DNA of 64,000 nucleotides. It comes from JACMLD01 sp963705285 (GTDB lineage Bacteria > Bacteroidota > Bacteroidia > Chitinophagales > Chitinophagaceae). The position numbers and the translations under genes are program-made. This document shows, piece by piece, positions 47,650 through 56,303 of this stretch; the first letter of the stretch is position 1; each line of letters opens with the position of its first letter. A model generated the notes under the pieces. It had not been told where the DNA came from. It did not search any database and worked only from the letters and a program-made list of their open reading frames with translations. The stretch is taken from assembly GCA_963705285.1 (NCBI GenBank), contig OY970066.1, positions 3,782,001 through 3,846,000 on the forward strand, in the 5' to 3' direction.

Positions 47650-47691
47650 TTACTACTCACCACTTACCACTTACCACTCACCACTCACCCC
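47650..47691 (+). repeat. Six TTACCAC/TCACCAC heptads before S9 stop
   Basis: TTACTAC, TCACCAC, TTACCAC, TTACCAC, TCACCAC, TCACCCC in exact register, ending 2 bases before the S9 peptidase stop. The segment 47537-47649 between the two arrays has no gene. Confidence 0.85.
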
Positions 47692-47693
47692 AG

Positions 47694-49859
47694 CTATTGC
47701 GTAATATTTTCCAATGCAAACAAAAAGGAATACTGCAGCGCTACTTCCTTTAAATAATTAAACCTTCCGGAAGCGCCACCATGACCAGCTTCCATATTAA
47801 TATACAACAGCAATAATTTATTGTCTGTTTTTAATGATCTTATTTTGGCTACCCATTTGGCCGGTTCAAAATATTGCACCTGGCTATCATGCAGTCCGGT
47901 TGTTACCAGCATATTGGGATAACCGTTTTTTGAAACATTTTCATACGGGGAATACGATTTCATATAATCGTAAGCGTCTTTATTTTTTGGATTGCCCCAC
48001 TCATCAAATTCATTGGTGGTAAGGGGGATGCTTTCATCAAGCATCGTATTAATAACATCTACAAAAGGTACCTGTGCAATAACACCATGCCAGAGATCTG
48101 GCCGCATGGTAGCAATGGCGCCCATGAGCAGGCCACCGGCACTACCGCCTTGTGCATACAGGTGTTCTTTGCTGGTAAATTTTTGCGCAATCAGGTATTC
48201 GCCACAGTCGATAAAGTCTGTAAATGTATTTTTCTTTTTCATCAACTTGCCATCTTCATACCATTGCCTGCCCATCTCTTGTCCGCCACGTATATGCGCA
48301 ATGGCAAATGCAAAACCACGGTTCAGCAGGCTCAGGCGCGCACTGCTGAAACTGGCGTCTATGCTGTTGCCATAGGAACCATAAGCATACAGTAACAGGG
48401 GCGAGTTGCCGTCCTTAACAAAACCTTTTTTATACACAATAGACACCGGCACTTTGGTGCCGTCCTTTGCGGTAGCATAAACTCTTTCTGTCACATAATC
48501 TTCCGTATTGTATCCGCCTACCACTTCCTGCTGCTTCATTAATTTTTTTTCGCCGGTTTCCATGTTGTAATCAAATACTGAAACAGGTGTGGTCAGTGAT
48601 GTATAATTGTACCGCAAATTGGTGGTGTTAAACTCCGGGTTGGCTGCGGGGTTAGCAGTATAAGCAGGCTCACCAAAATTGAGGTAGTGATCTTTGCCGG
48701 TGGCTACGTCCTTGATATTCATTTGTCGCAGGCCATTTTTTCTTTCAATGATCACCAGGTAGTTTTTAAACTCGTCAACGCCTTCCAGCAGCACATCGCT
48801 TCTGTTGGGAATGATCTCTTTCCACGCGGCACTTGCCGTGTTGTTGTACGGGCATTCCATCAGCCTGAAATTCTTAGCCTCCCAGTTGGTGACTATCAGA
48901 AATTTGCTCCCATCATCGGTTACATCATATAACACATCTTTCATCCGCGGCTGAAATACTTTGAATTCACCGGTGGGAAGCGAGGCATCTATCCAGCGGT
49001 ATTCTGAACTCATGGTAGCCTGTGACACAATGAAAATGTATTTACCTGATTTGCTTTTGCCCACTCCAATATAATTGCTATGATCCTTTTCCGTATAGAC
49101 TATTACATCAGTTGCCGCATCACTCCCCAGTGTATGCCGCTTGATTTTTTCTGAAAGCAGTGTTTCTTTATTTTTTTCTGTGTAGAAAAGTGTTTTACTG
49201 TCGTTGGCCCATGCAGAACCGCCCTCAGTATTGTGAATGGCATCTGCGTAAATTTCGCCTGTTTCAAGGTTTTTGATATGAATGATGTATTGCCGGCGCG
49301 ATACTGTATCAATGCCATAAGCCAGTAACTTATTGTCATCACTTACATTAAAACCGGTGGCCGAAAAATACGGATGACCTTCTGCCATGGCATCCACATC
49401 CAGCAGTATTTCCTCACTGGCATCAAGCGAGCCTTTTTTGCGGCAGTACTTGTAATATTGTTTGCCCTCCTCGTTACGGGTATAATAGTAATATCCTTTT
49501 TTAAATACCGGTACAGATTCATCTTTTTCTTTGATGCGGCCTTTCATTTCTGCAAACAGTGATTCCTGAAAATGCTTGGTACCACTCATCATGGTATCGA
49601 GGTATTTATTCTCCGCCTTAAGGTACTCTACCACTTTATTGCTGTCGGCCCCTTTTTTGAAATAGTCGATCATCCAGTAATAGTTGTCCATCACTGTGTC
49701 GGCGTGCATGGTGCGGGTATAGGGTTTTATTTCAGCAATTGGCGCAGGTATATTTTCCGGCCATTTGTAGGATTCTTTTGTGTTCACGTTGTTGTTGTTT
49801 AGAAGACAGGAAGATAACAGGCATATAACAGCTGTGGCAGCTGAAAGTTTTGGTATCAT
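47694..49859 (-). CDS. ptrB: S9 family oligopeptidase (oligopeptidase B-like)
   Basis: Serine peptidase of the prolyl-oligopeptidase family, 721 residues, that cuts short peptides, typically after basic residues in the OpdB branch. A lipobox CLLSSC (Cys18) suggests export and lipid anchoring, unlike cytoplasmic OpdB. The seven-bladed propeller spans about 60-440. The alpha/beta-hydrolase domain has GGSAGGLLMGAIATMRPDLW, with catalytic Ser in GGSAGG, GLHDSQVQYFEPAKW with Asp, and EAGHGGASGRF with His. AHIRGGQEMGRQWYEDGKLM is the conserved strand before Ser. Start ATG at 49859. Confidence 0.9.
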   Translation of the reverse strand: MIPKLSAATAVICLLSSCLLNNNNVNTKESYKWPENIPAPIAEIKPYTRTMHADTVMDNYYWMIDYFKKGADSNKVVEYLKAENKYLDTMMSGTKHFQESLFAEMKGRIKEKDESVPVFKKGYYYYTRNEEGKQYYKYCRKKGSLDASEEILLDVDAMAEGHPYFSATGFNVSDDNKLLAYGIDTVSRRQYIIHIKNLETGEIYADAIHNTEGGSAWANDSKTLFYTEKNKETLLSEKIKRHTLGSDAATDVIVYTEKDHSNYIGVGKSKSGKYIFIVSQATMSSEYRWIDASLPTGEFKVFQPRMKDVLYDVTDDGSKFLIVTNWEAKNFRLMECPYNNTASAAWKEIIPNRSDVLLEGVDEFKNYLVIIERKNGLRQMNIKDVATGKDHYLNFGEPAYTANPAANPEFNTTNLRYNYTSLTTPVSVFDYNMETGEKKLMKQQEVVGGYNTEDYVTERVYATAKDGTKVPVSIVYKKGFVKDGNSPLLLYAYGSYGNSIDASFSSARLSLLNRGFAFAIAHIRGGQEMGRQWYEDGKLMKKKNTFTDFIDCGEYLIAQKFTSKEHLYAQGGSAGGLLMGAIATMRPDLWHGVIAQVPFVDVINTMLDESIPLTTNEFDEWGNPKNKDAYDYMKSYSPYENVSKNGYPNMLVTTGLHDSQVQYFEPAKWVAKIRSLKTDNKLLLLYINMEAGHGGASGRFNYLKEVALQYSFLFALENITQ

Positions 49860-50100
49860 AAAGAATCAATTGAAGCCTGAATGTACGGCTAAGCGTTTAA
49901 AAGAGAAAAAGAGATTTCACTCCCGCATGGCTAAGAAGTGGAAAGAGAAAAAGAGCGCTACGCTGCGATTAAGACCAGAAGGGTTGCGCGAAGCGCTAAC
50001 AGAGTCAGCAGAGGGTTCGTTACACAACAAGTGTTAAGCACTGATACCAGCTACATCCCCGCGCCGCATAAACATACAAACACAGCGGTAAGATGCACAT
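49860..50100. other. Intergenic region without gene
   Basis: The 281-base gap between the S9 and sdhB genes holds no gene. Two copies of AAGAGAAAAAGAG (near 49903 and 49943) occur in it, and the repeat module at 50107 lies at its end. Confidence 0.5.
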
Positions 50101-50106
50101 AAAGAA

Positions 50107-50140
50107 ATCAGCGATGATCACATCAGCGATCAGCGATTTC
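50107..50140 (+). repeat. ATCAGNG module (7-7-1-7-7), sdhB 3' copy
   Basis: ATCAGCG, ATGATCA, C, ATCAGCG, ATCAGCG, then ATTTC. It ends exactly at the sdhB stop codon (50141-50143). Confidence 0.8.
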
Positions 50141-50890
50141 TTACTTGTCTACGGTTAACCCCGCACCAAAATATTCTGCGTTTAAACGGGCGATGTTGGT
50201 AATGGAAATTTCTTTGGGACAGGTTGCCTCGCAGGCGCCGGTATTGGTACAACTGCCAAAGCCTTCTTTGTCCATTTGCGCTACCATGTTCAGCACACGG
50301 CTCTTGCGTTCTGGCGAGCCTTGCGGCAGCAAGGCCAGGTGCGAAACTTTAGCAGATACAAACAGCAATGCCGAACTATTCTTACAGGCGGCAACACATG
50401 CACCACAACCAATACACATGGCGTTGGCAAACGACAAATCTGCATCGTCTTTATTAATGGGGATGGCATTGCCGTCTACAGCATTGCCGGTATTAACGCT
50501 GATGAATCCACCTGCCTGTATGATCCGGTCGAATGCCGAGCGGTCTACCACCAGGTCTTTTATTACCGGAAAGGGATCAGCCCTCCAGGGTTCTATTACA
50601 ATGGTGTCGCCATCTTTATAGGCGCGCATGTGCAACTGGCACACCGTATTGGCTTTCCACGGGCCGTGGGGTTTGCCGTTAATATACATGGAACAACTGC
50701 CGCAGATCCCCTCGCGGCAATCATGGTCAAATGCAACGGGGTCCTGGCCTTCGGTAATGAGGCGTTCGTTAAGCACATCAATCATTTCAAGAAAAGACAT
50801 TTCAGAAGAGATATTACTTACCTGGTAAGTAACAAATCCGCCTTTGTCTTTGCTGTTTTTCTGCCTCCAGATCTTTAAATTCAAATTCAT
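50141..50890 (-). CDS. sdhB: Succinate dehydrogenase iron-sulfur subunit
   Basis: Electron-transfer subunit of succinate:quinone oxidoreductase, on the inner face of the cytoplasmic membrane, with 249 residues from the ATG at 50890 (MNLNLKIWRQKNSKDKGG); another ATG at 50905 adds five residues. The [2Fe-2S] site is CREGICGSCSMYINGKPHGP with a further Cys in NTVCQ. The two other clusters use CIGCGACVAACKNSS and CTNTGACEATCPKEIS. Bacteroidota have the three-subunit form with a single cytochrome b. sdhB is the last gene of sdhC-sdhA-sdhB, but a four-helix-bundle gene separates it from sdhA. Confidence 0.95.
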   Translation of the reverse strand: MNLNLKIWRQKNSKDKGGFVTYQVSNISSEMSFLEMIDVLNERLITEGQDPVAFDHDCREGICGSCSMYINGKPHGPWKANTVCQLHMRAYKDGDTIVIEPWRADPFPVIKDLVVDRSAFDRIIQAGGFISVNTGNAVDGNAIPINKDDADLSFANAMCIGCGACVAACKNSSALLFVSAKVSHLALLPQGSPERKSRVLNMVAQMDKEGFGSCTNTGACEATCPKEISITNIARLNAEYFGAGLTVDK

Positions 50891-50912
50891 GTGGTAGTGT
50901 TCCATCGTAATA

Positions 50913-50945
50913 ATGTGCTAATGTGATGAATGTGAAAATGTGCTA
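50913..50945 (+). repeat. Octad array A (ATGTGNNA) upstream of sdhB
   Basis: ATGTGCTA, ATGTGATG, one extra A, ATGTGAAA, ATGTGCTA. The array lies 7 bases before the sdhB-side ATG at 50905, in the gap to the four-helix-bundle gene. Confidence 0.85.
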
Positions 50946-51019
50946 ATTACATCCACACCCTGGTTTTAAAATTATTAGAAATGCCAGCGACGGTTATCGT
51001 CATCGACCTTAACAGCTTT

Positions 51020-51361
51020 TTACAATTTAGAAGAAGCAATAATTTTTGAAATAATTTTTATTAATTCTTCTACCGAATTTTTCAGTCTGTCACTGGTTGG
51101 GTATTGCGTACTCTTTTCGCAAACCAATAACCAGTACAACGTTTCATTTGACTCTTTGACGGCAATTTTCATTTTGTGAATGAAATCTGCCCTGCTTTCT
51201 GCATGCTGCGATTCAAAAACGTTTGCCCCAATGGATGTTCCCGAACGGAGCAATTGTTTTGCAACAACAAACTTTCTTTGTGCTTCAAGCAATTCACAAA
51301 AAACAACAATCTCCACCGCAAAGGCCAGTGATTTTTCAACTATAACATTTTTCGTCTGCAT
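51020..51361 (-). CDS. Four-helix-bundle protein (23S rRNA IVP family)
   Basis: Small helical protein, 113 residues, of the four-helix-bundle/23S-rRNA intervening-sequence family. LEKS-like VEKSLAFAVEIVVFC (helix 1), QLLRSGTSIGANVFESQHAE (the family signature), DFIHKMKIAVKESNETLYWL and a last helix with VEELIKIISKIIASSK are visible. Relatives occur in rRNA intervening sequences, and a structural relative (Avd) serves diversity-generating retroelements; no such system is here. It interrupts sdhA-sdhB and is bracketed by inverted octad arrays. Start ATG at 51361. Function is unknown. Confidence 0.88.
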   Translation of the reverse strand: MQTKNVIVEKSLAFAVEIVVFCELLEAQRKFVVAKQLLRSGTSIGANVFESQHAESRADFIHKMKIAVKESNETLYWLLVCEKSTQYPTSDRLKNSVEELIKIISKIIASSKL

Positions 51362-51527
51362 ATGATAAGGTGTATGAAAAAAATGAAAATAATAGAATTG
51401 TTCATTTTTTAAACACTCATCATAGCATATTTTAAAGAACTATATGTTAACCAATTACAACGAAACCCCAGTAGCGATTTAATAACTTTTTAGCTTGCCT
51501 TACTACTAAGGATGATGCATCGCGCAG

Positions 51528-51567
51528 TTACACATTTCCACATTATCACATTTTCACATTTGCACAT
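51528..51567 (-). repeat. Octad array B (ATGTGNNA, minus strand) at sdhA 3' end
   Basis: On the minus strand ATGTGCAA, ATGTGAAA, ATGTGATA, ATGTGGAA, ATGTGTAA: five units in exact 8-base register. The last base overlaps the sdhA stop codon. It is inverted relative to array A and array C. Confidence 0.88.
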
Positions 51568-53540
51568 TATTTATAGCTTCGCTGGCTGGGTTTGGCTACT
51601 TCAAACTCCAACGTTTCTTTGTGCAGTTCCCAATCACTATCGCCTTTCAATTCCCACGCAGCAACATAAGCGTAATTAGCATCATCGCGTTTGGCTTCGC
51701 CTTCTTCGGTCTGGCTTTCTTCGCGAAAATGGCCGCCGCAGCTTTCATTGCGGTTCAGCGCGTCTTTACACATCAGTTCTCCCAGTTCTATAAAATCAGC
51801 TACACGGTTGGCTTTGTCCAGCTCCGGGTTCATGCCCGTAATCTCGCCGGGTATTTTCAGATCGCTCCAGAATTCTTTTTTCAATTGTTGTATTTCGGTA
51901 ATGGCTTCCTGCAACCCGGCAGCATTGCGCGCCATACCGCATTTATCCCACATGATCTTGCCGAGGCGTTTATGAAAACTTTCTACAGTTTGTTTGCCTT
52001 TAATGTTCATCAGCTGATGAATACGGTCGGCCACGGCTTTTTCTGTTTCTGCAAAAGCCGGATGGTCGGTAGGGATGGCATTGGTGCGAATTTCATCGGC
52101 CAGGTAATTACCCACGGTGTAAGGAATTACAAAATAGCCATCTGCCAGTCCCTGCATAAGCGCAGAAGCGCCGAGGCGGTTGGCACCGTGATCGCTGAAA
52201 TTGGCTTCTCCCAATGAGTACAATCCCGGTACGGTAGTTTGCAATTCATAATCTACCCACAGGCCACCCATGGTATAATGTACTGCCGGGTAAATGCGCA
52301 TGGGTTGCTCGTATGGATCTTCGCCGGTAATCTTCTGGTACATATCGAAGAGGTTACCGTATTTTTCTTTTACCACATCTTTACCCAGTTGTATCACTTC
52401 TTCTTCGGGCGCATTTTCTTTACCCTGTATACCGCATTCAATTTTACCATAACGGAGAATGGCAGCCGCAAAATCAAGAAATACCGCCTGTTTAGACGAT
52501 CCAACGCCGTACCCGGCATCGCATCTTTCTTTGGCGGCGCGGGAAGCCACATCTCGCGGAACCAGGTTGCCGAAGGCAGGATATCTTCTTTCTAAGTAAT
52601 AATCCCTTTCTTCCTCGGGTATTTCATTGCCGCGGCGGGTATCGCCCTGTTTTTTGGGTACCCATATTCTGCCGTCATTGCGCAAACTTTCACTCATTAG
52701 GGTGAGCTTGCTCTGATGGTCTCCGCTTACGGGTATACACGTGGGGTGTATTTGCGTAAAGCAGGGGTTTGCAAACAAGGCGCCTTTTTTATGGGCTTTC
52801 CATGCGGCGGTAACGTTGCTGCCCATGGCGTTGGTACTGAGGTAAAAAACATTGCCGTAACCACCGGTGCATAACAGTACCGCATGACCGAAATGCCGTT
52901 CCAGTTCTCCGCTGATCAGGTTGCGGGTAATGATGCCGCGGGCTTTGCCGTCTATCATTACCACATCCAGCATCTCATGGCGGGCATACATTTTTACGTT
53001 GCCCAGGGCTACCTGGCGTTCCAATGCCTGGTAAGCGCCTATCAGTAGCTGCTGACCGGTTTGCCCGGCTGCATAAAAAGTTCTTTGTACCTGCGTGCCG
53101 CCAAAACTGCGGTTGCTGAGCAGGCCGCCGTACTCGCGGGCAAACGGTACGCCCTGCGCTACACATTGGTCAATAATATTGGCGCTTACCTCTGCCAGCC
53201 GGTGTACGTTCGACTCACGTGCCCGATAATCTCCACCTTTGATGGTATCATAGAACAGGCGAAAAACGGAGTCGCCATCATTCTGGTAATTTTTTGCTGC
53301 GTTAATACCTCCCTGCGCGGCAATGCTATGCGCCCTGCGGGGAGAATCCTGGAAACAATAAGCTTTTACTTTATAGCCCAGTTCGCCCAGCGATGCTGCG
53401 GCCGCCGCACCGGCCAGACCAGTACCCACCACTATCACTTCAATCTTTCTTTTATTAGCGGGGTTCACCAGTTTTACATGGCCCTTATAGTCTGTCCATT
53501 TTTCATCAAGCGGACCGGAAGGTATTTTTGAATTCAGCAT
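51567..53540 (-). CDS. sdhA: Succinate dehydrogenase flavoprotein subunit
   Basis: Catalytic FAD subunit that oxidises succinate, facing the cytoplasm. It has 657 residues. The Rossmann motif VVGTGLAGAAAAASLGELG (about 36-54), the FAD-linking His region RRAHSIAAQGGINAAKNY, the active-site region HPTCIPVSGDHQ and VHYTMGGLWVDYELQTTVPG, and LGASALMQGLADGYF are all present. The longer, E.-coli-FrdA-like or Bacteroidota-type length (about 650) is normal here. sdhC lies upstream; array C separates the two genes. Confidence 0.96.
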   Translation of the reverse strand: MLNSKIPSGPLDEKWTDYKGHVKLVNPANKRKIEVIVVGTGLAGAAAAASLGELGYKVKAYCFQDSPRRAHSIAAQGGINAAKNYQNDGDSVFRLFYDTIKGGDYRARESNVHRLAEVSANIIDQCVAQGVPFAREYGGLLSNRSFGGTQVQRTFYAAGQTGQQLLIGAYQALERQVALGNVKMYARHEMLDVVMIDGKARGIITRNLISGELERHFGHAVLLCTGGYGNVFYLSTNAMGSNVTAAWKAHKKGALFANPCFTQIHPTCIPVSGDHQSKLTLMSESLRNDGRIWVPKKQGDTRRGNEIPEEERDYYLERRYPAFGNLVPRDVASRAAKERCDAGYGVGSSKQAVFLDFAAAILRYGKIECGIQGKENAPEEEVIQLGKDVVKEKYGNLFDMYQKITGEDPYEQPMRIYPAVHYTMGGLWVDYELQTTVPGLYSLGEANFSDHGANRLGASALMQGLADGYFVIPYTVGNYLADEIRTNAIPTDHPAFAETEKAVADRIHQLMNIKGKQTVESFHKRLGKIMWDKCGMARNAAGLQEAITEIQQLKKEFWSDLKIPGEITGMNPELDKANRVADFIELGELMCKDALNRNESCGGHFREESQTEEGEAKRDDANYAYVAAWELKGDSDWELHKETLEFEVAKPSQRSYK

Positions 53541-53547
53541 AGAATTA

Positions 53548-53619
53548 ATGTGCTAATGTGAAAATGTGAAAATGTGCTAATGTGCTAATGTGCTAATGTG
53601 CTAATGTGAAAATGTGATA
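53548..53619 (+). repeat. Octad array C (ATGTGNNA) upstream of sdhA
   Basis: Nine units in perfect 8-base register: four ATGTGCTA in a row plus single ones with ATGTGAAA and ATGTGATA. It begins 7 bases before the sdhA ATG at 53540 (the same distance as array A from the 50905 ATG). Confidence 0.9.
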
Positions 53620-53663
53620 ATACTTTTGCCAAACCTTCAATTACTATTTTTTGGCGTCTCTAC

Positions 53664-53719
53664 ACTCAGTTCTCACTCACGGCTCAGGCCTCACGACTGA
53701 CCAATCACGCCTCAGGCCT
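53664..53719 (+). repeat. Degenerate heptads at sdhC 3' end
   Basis: Eight 7-base words: ACTCAGT, TCTCACT, CACGGCT, CAGGCCT, CACGACT, GACCAAT, CACGCCT, CAGGCCT. The last word overlaps the sdhC stop. Confidence 0.65.
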
Positions 53720-54422
53720 ACTTCACCCAACCCAGGTACATGCTTACCGGCATCATAACAAACGCCAGCGGTACAATAATTGAAAAAGCAACGCCAGTGC
53801 CTTTTATCAAAGCGATATATCGTCTATTGGATACGCCCAACGTACGAAACGAACTCTGGAAACCATGCAGCAGATGGTAGGCCAGTGAAATGCATCCCAA
53901 CACATACAACACCACTATCAAAAGGTTGCCCTGAAAAACTTTTAGCATCTCTCCATACAGGTTATGAATTTCTTTGCCATCCATATAAGTAACAGGTTCC
54001 AGTTCATGAATGCTTCCAATACCGCCCAATCGGCTGGGTGTCCAGAAATGATAAATGTGCATGATTAGAAATAACAACAACAAGGTACCCAACAGCCCCA
54101 TGGTTCTGCTGTACCATGTGCTGCCCTGCCCATAATTAACAGCATACTTTACAGACCTGCGGCTATTATTATGTGCGGTAAGAATATAGCCCTGCACCAA
54201 ATGGAGTATAATGCCGGCAAACAGGCCTACTTCCAGAATGCGTACTACAATGGTAGCACCCATAAAATGAGCGGCCTTGTTAAACATTTCACCTCCATCG
54301 TTGGCCCAGATACAGGCATTCAGCCCGGCATGAACAATTAAAAATAAAATAAGCGAAATACCGGTCAGGGCCATTATCAACTTTTTGCCTACGGAGGAAG
54401 TAAAAAACTCAGACCATTTCAT
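53718..54422 (-). CDS. sdhC: Succinate dehydrogenase cytochrome b subunit
   Basis: Di-haem membrane anchor of the type B succinate:quinone oxidoreductase, 234 residues with five membrane helices. The start KWSEFFTSSVGKKLIMALTG, the helix-2 VVRILEVGLFAGIILHLVQG with His, and the late SLAYHLLHGFQSSFRTLGV with two further His ligands fit the single-subunit SdhC/FrdC of Bacteroidota and epsilon-proteobacteria. It is the first gene of the operon and has the best promoter in the window upstream. Confidence 0.93.
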   Translation of the reverse strand: MKWSEFFTSSVGKKLIMALTGISLILFLIVHAGLNACIWANDGGEMFNKAAHFMGATIVVRILEVGLFAGIILHLVQGYILTAHNNSRRSVKYAVNYGQGSTWYSRTMGLLGTLLLLFLIMHIYHFWTPSRLGGIGSIHELEPVTYMDGKEIHNLYGEMLKVFQGNLLIVVLYVLGCISLAYHLLHGFQSSFRTLGVSNRRYIALIKGTGVAFSIIVPLAFVMMPVSMYLGWVK

Positions 54423-54500
54423 TTGTGCAGTATTAATTAAAAAACAAACAGGGGCTTTCTTTGTTTACTGAAGATAAGGGTATTATGAAAGCGATTGCTG

Positions 54501-54529
54501 CAAAAATAGTACAGGAACCCGTAGTTCAA
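54501..54529 (-). promoter_or_regulatory. Promoter of the sdhCAB operon
   Basis: On the minus strand TTG (54527-54529), then 18 bases, then TATTTTTG (54501-54508), matching the Bacteroidetes -33/-7 consensus. It lies 79 bases before the sdhC ATG. Confidence 0.6.
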
Positions 54530-54629
54530 ACACAAATATTGTATTTTTTTAGCAGCGTGGTAGCTATATCAGCGACCGGATGCTAAATGACAGTAGTTTC
54601 TTATCTTAGCCGCCCTAAACTATAATGGA

Positions 54630-55544
54630 ATGGCAAAAAAAGTGGAGGATTTTGATGCGAACCTGGCAGGTGAAGAAGGACAAAATGATGAAGCTAAGAC
54701 CAGTTGGTTTAAAAGGATAAAAAAAGGGATTCTTACAACAACGGCTGAAAAGAAAGAAGCCCCGGAAGGTTTATGGGTGAAATGTCCGGAATGCAATTAT
54801 ATCTGCACCGTGAATGAATTGCGCGAACACCTGTTTACCTGCCCTAAATGCAACCACCATCACCGTATTGGCAGCGATGAATATTTTGATATTTTGTTTG
54901 ATAACGATGAGTATGAGGTGATGTTTGAGAACATCCGTTCAAAAGACTTCCTGCATTTTACCGATTTAAAGTCATACGAAAAAAGGCTGGAAGAAACCTG
55001 GGCCAAAACAGATATCACCGATTCTATCAGGGTGGCCGCAGGCAAGATAAAAGACAATGAACTGGTGATTGCCTGTATGGATTTTGAATTCATTGGCGGA
55101 TCTTTGGGCAGTGTAATGGGAGAGCGTATTTCACGCGCAGCAGATTATTGCCTGGCGCACCGCACGCCATTGATGATCATTTGTAAAAGCGGTGGTGCAC
55201 GTATGATGGAAAGCGCCTTTTCGCTGATGCAGCTGGCCAAAGTATCTGGTAAATTATCGCAACTTACCGATGCAAAAATTCCTTACATCTCGCTGTTGAC
55301 AGATCCTTCTTTTGGTGGTATATCGGCCTCTTTTGGTATGCTGGGCGATTTAAACATTGCAGAACCCGGGGCGCTGATTGGCTTTGCCGGCCCCCGCGTT
55401 ATCAAGGAAACCATAAAAAAAGATTTGCCGGAAGGTTTTCAGCGCAGCGAATTTTTGCTTGAACACGGCTTCCTCGATTTCATCATAGACAGAAAGGAAA
55501 TGAAAGATAAACTGGCAACACTGCTGGTACTGTTTAAAAATTAA
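54630..55544 (+). CDS. accD: Acetyl-CoA carboxylase carboxyltransferase subunit beta
   Basis: Zinc-containing beta subunit of the carboxyltransferase that makes malonyl-CoA, 304 residues. The zinc ribbon is CPECNYICTVNELREHLFTC, with the partner pair CPKCN (about 53-76). The crotonase-like fold follows with MDFEFIGGSLGSVMGERISR, CKSGGARMMESAFSLMQLAK and SLLTDPSFGGISASFGMLGD. The C-terminus HGFLDFIIDRKEMKDKL is normal. accA is elsewhere. A repeat module begins 3 bases after the stop. Confidence 0.96.
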   Translation: MAKKVEDFDANLAGEEGQNDEAKTSWFKRIKKGILTTTAEKKEAPEGLWVKCPECNYICTVNELREHLFTCPKCNHHHRIGSDEYFDILFDNDEYEVMFENIRSKDFLHFTDLKSYEKRLEETWAKTDITDSIRVAAGKIKDNELVIACMDFEFIGGSLGSVMGERISRAADYCLAHRTPLMIICKSGGARMMESAFSLMQLAKVSGKLSQLTDAKIPYISLLTDPSFGGISASFGMLGDLNIAEPGALIGFAGPRVIKETIKKDLPEGFQRSEFLLEHGFLDFIIDRKEMKDKLATLLVLFKN

Positions 55545-55546
55545 TT

Positions 55547-55574
55547 GTTTGATCGCTGATGCGATCATAATGAT
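55547..55574 (-). repeat. ATCAGNG module, accD 3' copy (partial)
   Basis: On the minus strand ATGATCG, C, ATCAGCG, ATCAAAC, preceded by ATCATT. It starts 2 bases after the accD stop and has the spacing of the other copies. Confidence 0.65.
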
Positions 55575-55598
55575 TTACATTATTCCAAGTAGCCCTGC

Positions 55599-55638
55599 AT
55601 CAACCAATCAACTGATCAACCAATCAACCGATCATCCA
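55599..55638 (+). repeat. Five octads before smpB
   Basis: ATCAACCA, ATCAACTG, ATCAACCA, ATCAACCG, ATCATCCA in strict 8-base register; ACCC then leads into the smpB ATG at 55643. This array covers the region where a ribosome-binding site would sit. Confidence 0.88.
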
Positions 55639-55642
55639 ACCC

Positions 55643-56089
55643 ATGGCAGAATTAAGAAACAGGTCGGCATACCACGAATATTTTATAGAAGACACTTATG
55701 TGGCGGGCATGGTATTGGTGGGTACAGAAGTAAAAGCGTTGCGTGCCGGCAAGGCCAGTTTCAACGATAGCTATTGCTATTTTGTAGACGGTGAATTGTT
55801 TGTAAAAAGCCTGCACATTTCTGAGTATGCGTTTGGTACCACGCACAAGCATGAACCCACGCAGGAAAGAAAATTACTGCTCACCAAAAGGGAGTTAAAA
55901 AAACTGCTGGCCAAAACCACCGAGAAAGGGTATACTATTGTACCACTCAAGATTTTCTTCAACGAAAAGAACCTGGCCAAAATTGAAATAGGTATTGGCA
56001 AAGGAAAAAAACTCCACGATAAACGCGAAACCATCAAAGGCAGGGATACCGACCGGGAGATAAAGCGGTATTTGAATAAATACAGTTAG
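55643..56089 (+). CDS. smpB: SsrA-binding protein SmpB
   Basis: RNA-binding partner of tmRNA in rescue of stalled ribosomes, 148 residues. The start ATG at 55643 begins MAELRNRSAYHEYFIEDTYV. AGMVLVGTEVKALRAGKASF, LFVKSLHISEYAFG, RKLLLTKRELKKLLAKT and the C-terminal basic KLHDKRETIKGRDTDREIKR are classic. It follows accD at about 98 bases. The region just before its ATG is an octad array with no recognisable ribosome-binding site. Confidence 0.96.
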   Translation: MAELRNRSAYHEYFIEDTYVAGMVLVGTEVKALRAGKASFNDSYCYFVDGELFVKSLHISEYAFGTTHKHEPTQERKLLLTKRELKKLLAKTTEKGYTIVPLKIFFNEKNLAKIEIGIGKGKKLHDKRETIKGRDTDREIKRYLNKYS

Positions 56090-56109
56090 CTATCTGACCG
56101 CGGACTTAA

Positions 56110-56142
56110 CCATCTCTGATCTCGGATGTAATCATCTCTGAT
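56110..56142 (-). repeat. ATCAGNG module, smpB 3' copy
   Basis: On the minus strand ATCAGAG, ATGATTA, C, ATCCGAG, ATCAGAG, ATGG. The layout 7-7-1-7-7 matches the copies at 50107 and 56304. It is inverted relative to the copy at 56304. Confidence 0.8.
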
Positions 56143-56303
56143 TTGTTGTCCGGTCGCTGGTGATTATCTCTGGTATGATTAATCTGGTTTTCGTCCCACC
56201 ATACTATCTCCGCAATTTGCGGATCCATTATCAGAGATTCAATTGGTGCGAAATGTTAAAATTAAAGCTGCTCATTCATTCAAGTCAACGGTGCACAAAA
56301 CAA

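Noticed and set aside
51020..51361. Four-helix-bundle gene as part of a diversity-generating retroelement
   Set aside because: The protein resembles Avd-type folds, but no reverse transcriptase, template repeat or variable repeat was found nearby.
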